DNA from: Sphingorhabdus sp. EL138
GTDB taxonomy: Bacteria > Pseudomonadota > Alphaproteobacteria > Sphingomonadales > Sphingomonadaceae
DNA length: 64,000 bases
Assembly: GCF_945882965.1 (NCBI RefSeq)
Contig: NZ_CAMCWY010000002.1
Location: 1-64,000 of the forward strand
Direction: 5' to 3'
The stretch's first letter is position 1, and each line of letters starts with the position of its first letter. Positions 58,927 to 64,000 of the stretch are shown here, piece after piece. Made by a program: the position numbers and the translations under genes. The notes under the pieces are model-generated. The model was not told the DNA's origin. It worked only from the letters and a program-made list of their open reading frames with translations, and ran no database searches.

Positions 58927-60848
58927 GATATGTTAAAATTATCAGGAAAAAACTCTTTGGTCATCTTCCAATAATCAACGAGCCGGTATGGTAACAATGC
59001 AAATACCCGCCCGTTAGCGTTGCGATACCAGTTGTTCAGCCCCTTGTGCGTCCAAACCATCTTGGCGTGCAATGCGTCTACCTCTGCGACATGTGCGTCG
59101 TGTATATCCCGCTTTACGTCAATTTCTCCCACCCCGCGTTCGAGAACTTCACGCAGGCAGGCAAGTATAAAGCGCGTCTGGCATTCCGTAATGAAGATAA
59201 CGTTACCGCCATGCGCCAGTCCGGTGTTTGGCCCCATCAGAGTAAAAAAGTTGGGGAAATCTGGGATCATAGTTCCTAGATATGCCTGTGCATCATCCTT
59301 GCCCCAAAAGTCGTGCAGGTCTCGGCCGCCTTTGCCTCTAATCGTCATAGGCGCCAGCATTTTGCTGGCCTGAAAACCAGTGGCATATACGATAGCATCA
59401 ACTTCAAACATTTGGCCGTCAGCAGTTTCAATTCCTGCTGGCGTTATCTTTGCTATCCCTTCCGTCACGAGCTCCACATTAGGCCGTACCAGCATTTTAA
59501 ACCAGTTATTGTCCACCAGGATACGTTTTCCATAAGGCGGATAACTGGGGGTCGCCTTCTCAACAAGGTCTGGACGATCGTTAAGTTGGGTTTGGAGGTA
59601 GCGCTCCATGAATGACCGATGCCGAGCATTGGTTTGGTTGATCGACTTCCCATCATCTTCCCATGACGGATCGACCATCAACGACGCATGAAGCCCATCT
59701 GCAAAAGCCCAGAAAAGCTGGAAGCGGTACCATCGTGCAAAAAACGGAATATGTGCGAGCGCCCATTTCATGCCGTCAGATACTTCTGCAAAGTAATTTG
59801 GGTTTGGCACCACCCAATGCGGGGAGCGCTGGAAAATCGTCAAACTTTTAACTTCCCCTACAATTGTGGGCCCCACCTGTTGGCCCGAAGCGCCTGTGCC
59901 AATCATGGCTACGCGTTTGTCGCGCCATTCGAAGTTCTTGTCCCATTGCGCTGTATGGAGTGCCACACCGGCGAATTCGGCGCGACCTGGAATGTCCGGA
60001 AGTTTCGGTCGGTTGAGTATACCAACTGCAGAGATAATCGCCTTCGCATTCAGCTCAGCAAGTGTCCCGTCGCGGCGGCGCAGCGTGAGTTTCCAATATG
60101 CATCCCCATCCTGATAAATGGCCGACACAACTTCGGTGTCGAACTGGATGCTAGAGCGAATATCGTATTTTTCTGCCGCACGTTCAAAATAGTCCCAAAG
60201 TTCGTCACGTTTGGCGAAGAAATGTGACCAGTCATGGTTTAAATCGAACGAGTATGAATAAAAATGATTGGGTGTATCGACGCCGCATCCAGGGTAAAAA
60301 TTTTCGAACCAACTGCCCCCAACCGCGGAATTTTTCTCCATTACTGTAAAGGGGACGCCAGCTTCTTTCAGCCTTACAGCGGCACAAATACCTGACATGC
60401 CGGCGCCAATGATCACCACTGGAAATGCATCAAGTCTGTCTTTGGCAGGTTTAGTGCGCCAGACTAGACCTCGTGGGTCAACTTCGGACGCTTCTAGGTC
60501 CTCTCGCATCATCGCGACATAGTCTTCGCTCACTTCCTCGCCCGCAGCGGCACTCAGCATCTCCCGAAGAAGGCCTCCTTCGGGAATGGGCGGAAGTGGC
60601 CTTCCGCTTCGGGCGTAGTCGATCAAAGCTTCGGTTAGCCGTTCGCGGATTTCGCCTCGCAACTCCTCCGGCATAGTTTCTTGGTAATTCATCGGGCCTG
60701 CAATATGCGGGCGCGCCCGAGCCAAAATGTGGGTATCTCCCGTTAATTGAACCAATACAAGGAGCAGAGTTGCCGCGTCAGCACCCTCAAGCTCCGCTCT
60801 TAAAAGCTCGGAATCGGACAGAAATTCAAATGTCTGCGTGTCACTCAT
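58923..60848 (-). CDS. Baeyer-Villiger-type flavin monooxygenase
   Basis: 641 residues. FAD fold FPVVIIGAGMSGICAAVRL, NADPH fold VAMIGTGASGQQVGPTIV, and between them the BVMO fingerprint FAGVALHTAQWD (FxGxxxHTxxW). The N-terminal 130-residue extension (SDSELLRAELEGADAATLLL ...) is typical of the long sphingomonad/actinobacterial 4-hydroxyacetophenone- and steroid-type monooxygenases. It inserts oxygen next to a ketone. It is the first gene of the BVMO-esterase operon and is divergent from a TonB receptor. Confidence 0.92.
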   Translation of the reverse strand: MSDTQTFEFLSDSELLRAELEGADAATLLLVLVQLTGDTHILARARPHIAGPMNYQETMPEELRGEIRERLTEALIDYARSGRPLPPIPEGGLLREMLSAAAGEEVSEDYVAMMREDLEASEVDPRGLVWRTKPAKDRLDAFPVVIIGAGMSGICAAVRLKEAGVPFTVMEKNSAVGGSWFENFYPGCGVDTPNHFYSYSFDLNHDWSHFFAKRDELWDYFERAAEKYDIRSSIQFDTEVVSAIYQDGDAYWKLTLRRRDGTLAELNAKAIISAVGILNRPKLPDIPGRAEFAGVALHTAQWDKNFEWRDKRVAMIGTGASGQQVGPTIVGEVKSLTIFQRSPHWVVPNPNYFAEVSDGMKWALAHIPFFARWYRFQLFWAFADGLHASLMVDPSWEDDGKSINQTNARHRSFMERYLQTQLNDRPDLVEKATPSYPPYGKRILVDNNWFKMLVRPNVELVTEGIAKITPAGIETADGQMFEVDAIVYATGFQASKMLAPMTIRGKGGRDLHDFWGKDDAQAYLGTMIPDFPNFFTLMGPNTGLAHGGNVIFITECQTRFILACLREVLERGVGEIDVKRDIHDAHVAEVDALHAKMVWTHKGLNNWYRNANGRVFALLPYRLVDYWKMTKEFFPDNFNIS

Positions 60849-60998
60849 AAAGCAGCTTTCAAGCTCGATATTATCGTCATAAATTACCTTGGAATAGCTA
60901 CATTTACATTCTCGCTTGCATTCTACTTAAAATAAAATACATCTACGTGATAGTATAAAAATATACGTTAGATAAGACGAATTAGGGGAGATGGTGAG

Positions 60999-63251
60999 AT
61001 GGCTCAGTCGAAGAAATTGGTAGCAGGCACAACTTTATCAGCGCGTAATCCGTTAAGAATGCTTCATATCTTAACGCTGCTCAGTACTGCCTCACTTGCA
61101 TCAATAGCAAACCCTGCATTTGCGCAATCTAAGGCGCAGGACGACACGGGGCTTGGTGATATAATTGTAACCGCAACGCGTAATTCAGAAGCCCTTTCAA
61201 AGGTCCCAGCTTCGATAACGGCTGTCGCAGGGGATGACCTTGGCGCAGGGGGAATTAAGGATGTTGCCTCACTTGCTTCAGCTATCCCCAACCTTTCGGT
61301 CGGTGACCAATTTGGTGTAAACCGAATTTTTATTCGTGGGATCGGCCTAACCAGCATCGATCTTGGTGCTGACGGAGGCGTGGCCTTTCTGCAAGATGGG
61401 GCGCAGATTGCAAGGCCGGCGGCCCAGTTATCTGGCTTTTACGATCTTGAGCGGGTCGAAGTGCTGCGCGGTCCGCAGGGAACACTTTACGGTCGTGGTG
61501 CCACAGCTGGGGCAATCAACCTAATCACAAAGCGCCCAACCGACGAACTCGATGGCTATGCGCAATTGACCTATGGAAATTATAACGCGCTCAGCGTCGA
61601 AGGCGCGGTGGGTGGACCAATTGCCGGCGAGAAGATCTTGGCTCGCGTATCAGGAAAGTATGATCGTCGCGATGGGTATGGCATTAATGAATTTACCGGC
61701 AAAGATATCGATGATCGCGACGCGTATGCTTTGCGCGGCGCCCTGCTTTTTAAGGCGGGTGAAACGGTAAACATCCTAGTATCCGGAGAAGTTTTTCATG
61801 AAAAGGATAGCAATTATGCGTTTCATTATTTTGGACCGACGGTTGCCCCGGAAAACCAACTCGGTGCCATTCTAGGCGGAAAATCTATTTTGTCGGTAGC
61901 GGCTGCTGCCGGCAAGACAGCAAACCTGCGCAATATCTATTCCGATCAGGAGCCGTTAAATGAACGTGATGGGCAAAGCGTAACTGGCACAATTGAATGG
62001 ACGCCTGGTGACTGGAATTTGAAATCTATTTCATCCTATCACAAGTTTAAGCGCTTCAATCGCGACGATCTCGATGCTTCGGATGCTAACCTGTTTGGCC
62101 AAAACAACTACGACGAAAACAGCAAAACTTTCAGCCAGGAATTTGTAGGTAGTTATTCGAGCGACAAGTTTGATGCGATTATCGGCGGAATGTATTTTAA
62201 TGAAAAGCTGTTCGGTAGTGTACGGGTACCGCTTACCAATTTAGGCGTTCTGTTCGGCGTGCCTGCAAACACTTTTGACGAGGCTAATTATCTTCAACAG
62301 GGCACCGTAACAATTGATGCCATCGGGCTCTATGCTCAAGGAAGCTACGCAGTAAGCGACAAGTTTAAAGTGACACTTGGCGGACGCTACAGCCACGAAA
62401 ATCGGGATGGTGTAGGTAGTTTCGACTTCTTAGGATCGGTTTCGACTGACAAGAAGAAGGGGTGGAGTGCCTTTACTCCAACGCTTACATTAAACTATCA
62501 GGCAACTGATAGCACGCTGCTTTATGGGTCGGTTACCCGAGGGTTCAAATCCGGTGTTATCAATGTTGGATCTCGCAATGATGTCATTAACCCCGAATTT
62601 GTTTGGAGCTATGAGCTAGGTGTAAAGACTTCAGCATTGGACAATCGCCTGCAAGCAAACGTAGCTGGCTTCTACATGGACTATTCCGATCTTCAGGTCG
62701 GATTTGTAGATGCCACCAGCGTCGTAACAACGGTAAATGCGGCATCTGCACGCAACTTTGGTCTCGAAGCCGAACTCCGCGCGAAGCCAGCGCCTGGCCT
62801 GACAATCGAATTGTTTGGTACGTATCTAAATGCGAAATATAAACAGTTCGACAGCGGCGATTATCGCCAAGACTTTCAGGTAGTGAGCCTTGCCGGTAAC
62901 CGTTTGTCTAATGCGCCGGAATGGTCTTTCCGGGCCGGTGCCGATTATGACATTCTGATAAATGGTTCGGGTAAATTAAACCTTCGCGCCGACATTAACT
63001 GGCAGGATCGAGTGTATTTCACGGAATTTAATAACGCTGATGCCACGCAAGCACCTTATGCCCTAATCAATGCTGGTGTAAAATACACACCTGATAACGG
63101 CATGTGGTCGATTGATTTATGGGGCCGAAATCTCTCAGACGAGCTGGTGGTTACCAATAACATTATAACAGCACCATTATTCAACAGCGTTCGAGTAGGT
63201 TCGGTAGCTCCGCCACAAACATATGGGGTAACGCTCGGCGTAAAATTCTAG
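60999..63251 (+). CDS. TonB-dependent receptor
   Basis: 750 residues; ATG 60999 follows GGGGAGATGGTGAG. The signal lies after a basic extension (LTLLSTASLASIANPAFAQ). Plug: LGDIIVTATRNSEALSKVPA SITAVAG, ERVEVLRGPQGTLYGRGATA GAINLITKRP. The barrel ends PPQTYGVTLGVKF. It is followed after 12 bp by a cytochrome P450 gene and is divergent from the BVMO operon, so the ligand is probably a hydrophobic compound such as a terpenoid, steroid or aromatic ketone. Confidence 0.93.
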   Translation: MAQSKKLVAGTTLSARNPLRMLHILTLLSTASLASIANPAFAQSKAQDDTGLGDIIVTATRNSEALSKVPASITAVAGDDLGAGGIKDVASLASAIPNLSVGDQFGVNRIFIRGIGLTSIDLGADGGVAFLQDGAQIARPAAQLSGFYDLERVEVLRGPQGTLYGRGATAGAINLITKRPTDELDGYAQLTYGNYNALSVEGAVGGPIAGEKILARVSGKYDRRDGYGINEFTGKDIDDRDAYALRGALLFKAGETVNILVSGEVFHEKDSNYAFHYFGPTVAPENQLGAILGGKSILSVAAAAGKTANLRNIYSDQEPLNERDGQSVTGTIEWTPGDWNLKSISSYHKFKRFNRDDLDASDANLFGQNNYDENSKTFSQEFVGSYSSDKFDAIIGGMYFNEKLFGSVRVPLTNLGVLFGVPANTFDEANYLQQGTVTIDAIGLYAQGSYAVSDKFKVTLGGRYSHENRDGVGSFDFLGSVSTDKKKGWSAFTPTLTLNYQATDSTLLYGSVTRGFKSGVINVGSRNDVINPEFVWSYELGVKTSALDNRLQANVAGFYMDYSDLQVGFVDATSVVTTVNAASARNFGLEAELRAKPAPGLTIELFGTYLNAKYKQFDSGDYRQDFQVVSLAGNRLSNAPEWSFRAGADYDILINGSGKLNLRADINWQDRVYFTEFNNADATQAPYALINAGVKYTPDNGMWSIDLWGRNLSDELVVTNNIITAPLFNSVRVGSVAPPQTYGVTLGVKF

Positions 63252-63263
63252 GGGCTAGCCTGA

Positions 63264-64000
63264 ATGGCAAACGATAGAGCCATATTTGATCCAACAGATC
63301 CTCAGCTTAAGCTGGATCCTTACCCGCTGTTTAAGGCTTTGCGTGAACAGGATCCGGTTCATTTTTCGGAGCTTGGGTTCTGGGTTGCCACAAGGTATGA
63401 TGATGTTCGCACGGTCCTGATGGACCGTGAGAATTTCGGGCAGGGTGATTTCATCCGCAATATCCAGCTCTTCTATGGGCCTGATTTTGATGTTCTGTCT
63501 CACTCCGCCTATCGCTGGTTATCCGAGATTTTTCTCTATCAGGATCCCCCAAGGCACACGCGCGTGCGCGGGCTTGTGACCCAAGCCCTGACGGCGCGGC
63601 GGGTGGCGGAAATGCGCCCCCGCGTGCAGGCAATTGCAGATCGCTTGCTTGACGCAGTGATCGGTAGTGGGGAGATGGAGGTGATTCACCAATTTGCCTA
63701 CCGCTTCCCCACACTCGTCATGTGTGACATGCTTGGTTTGTCCCCTCAGGAGGCTTCTGACGACGTCCTTGCCGCGCTTAATCAAGCGATCGCGGATTCT
63801 TTTATAGTTTTTGAAATGCGCGCTTTCGAACCTGACGTGCTGGCGCTGGCTAACAGCCAGATCGATTTCCTTGAAGAATTTTTTGGCAAGATTTTTGCAG
63901 CGCGCCGGATCGAACCCCGCGATGATCTGGCGACCGGACTGTGCAACGCCTGCGATGAGAATGGGCCGCTGACCGATCATGAGATGGCAACGGTCGCCAT
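63264..64000 (+). CDS. cytochrome P450, 3' end outside window
   Basis: 245 codons are visible from ATG 63264 (AGGGGCTAGCCTGA upstream). MANDRAIFDPTDPQLKLDPY PLFKALREQDPVHFSELGFW VATRYDDVRTVLMDRENFG is a bacterial class I P450 N-terminus; DPPRHTRVRGLVTQALTARR V is the C-helix region (HTRxR) that contacts the heme propionate. The I helix and heme Cys loop lie beyond the window. It hydroxylates a hydrophobic substrate using ferredoxin-supplied electrons. Confidence 0.9.
   Translation, partial: MANDRAIFDPTDPQLKLDPYPLFKALREQDPVHFSELGFWVATRYDDVRTVLMDRENFGQGDFIRNIQLFYGPDFDVLSHSAYRWLSEIFLYQDPPRHTRVRGLVTQALTARRVAEMRPRVQAIADRLLDAVIGSGEMEVIHQFAYRFPTLVMCDMLGLSPQEASDDVLAALNQAIADSFIVFEMRAFEPDVLALANSQIDFLEEFFGKIFAARRIEPRDDLATGLCNACDENGPLTDHEMATVA

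Overview
The window looks like a Sphingomonadales chromosome segment (Sphingopyxis/Sphingorhabdus-like alphaproteobacterium). The evidence is five large TonB-dependent receptors, dense ATGA/GTGA-coupled operons, a sphingomonad-style flavin monooxygenase/P450 catabolic block and alphaproteobacterial Phn gene organisation. The genus is an inference; no rRNA or complete tRNA lies in the window.

The organising feature is a set of four direct repeats, each the 3' half (anticodon loop to CCA) of a tRNA-Gly(GCC) gene, at 7946, 10396, 16556 and 57545. None has the 5' half of the tRNA. They read as att-site scars of elements stacked at one tRNA-Gly locus, and they split the window into modules. (1) 1-7945, AT-rich mobile-element debris: a DnaQ-like fragment, lipoproteins (one ending in a TonB C-terminal domain), a serine resolvase with nearby inverted repeats, two tiny overlapping genes including a ribbon-helix-helix protein, a small HUH-type Rep-like protein and an FG-GAP lipoprotein. 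(2) 7995-10395, a minimal arsenic island: arsR-arsC-acr3. (3) 10445-16555: a fasciclin protein, a small membrane protein and a candidate RiPP locus. That locus has a 73-aa precursor-like peptide ending in four 6-residue repeats, an HExxH peptide beta-hydroxylase-like protein, and a convergent cyanophycin-synthetase-like ATP-grasp ligase. (4) 16602-57544, a roughly 41-kb organophosphorus island. (5) 57591-64000: an esterase and Baeyer-Villiger-type monooxygenase operon, divergent from a TonB receptor and a cytochrome P450 that runs off the end.

Module 4 holds a full C-P lyase pathway. phnGHIJKLM plus a 2H-phosphoesterase (DUF1045) is divergent from phnF, a second phnM, an EEP-fold phosphatase/nuclease, an ABC exporter and a GST. 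A phnD-phnD2-phnE-phnE-phnC-acyltransferase-phnN transport and maturation operon follows. Next come outer-membrane receptors paired with secreted phosphoesterases: PAP-like metallophosphoesterase, receptor and PHP phosphoesterase; then receptor and alkaline-phosphatase-superfamily enzyme. Last is a LysR-controlled phosphonoacetaldehyde branch: FAD amine oxidoreductase, phnX, DUF5690 transporter and receptor. Together these could cover import of P compounds across both membranes, ester hydrolysis outside the cytoplasm, and C-P cleavage by both the lyase and the hydrolytic route.

Several dispersed noncoding repeats (three copies of a 300-400 bp block with a preserved hairpin, plus short motifs), an N-terminal mreB fragment and a duplicated gene 3' end record repeated recombination. 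No integrase is visible in the window.
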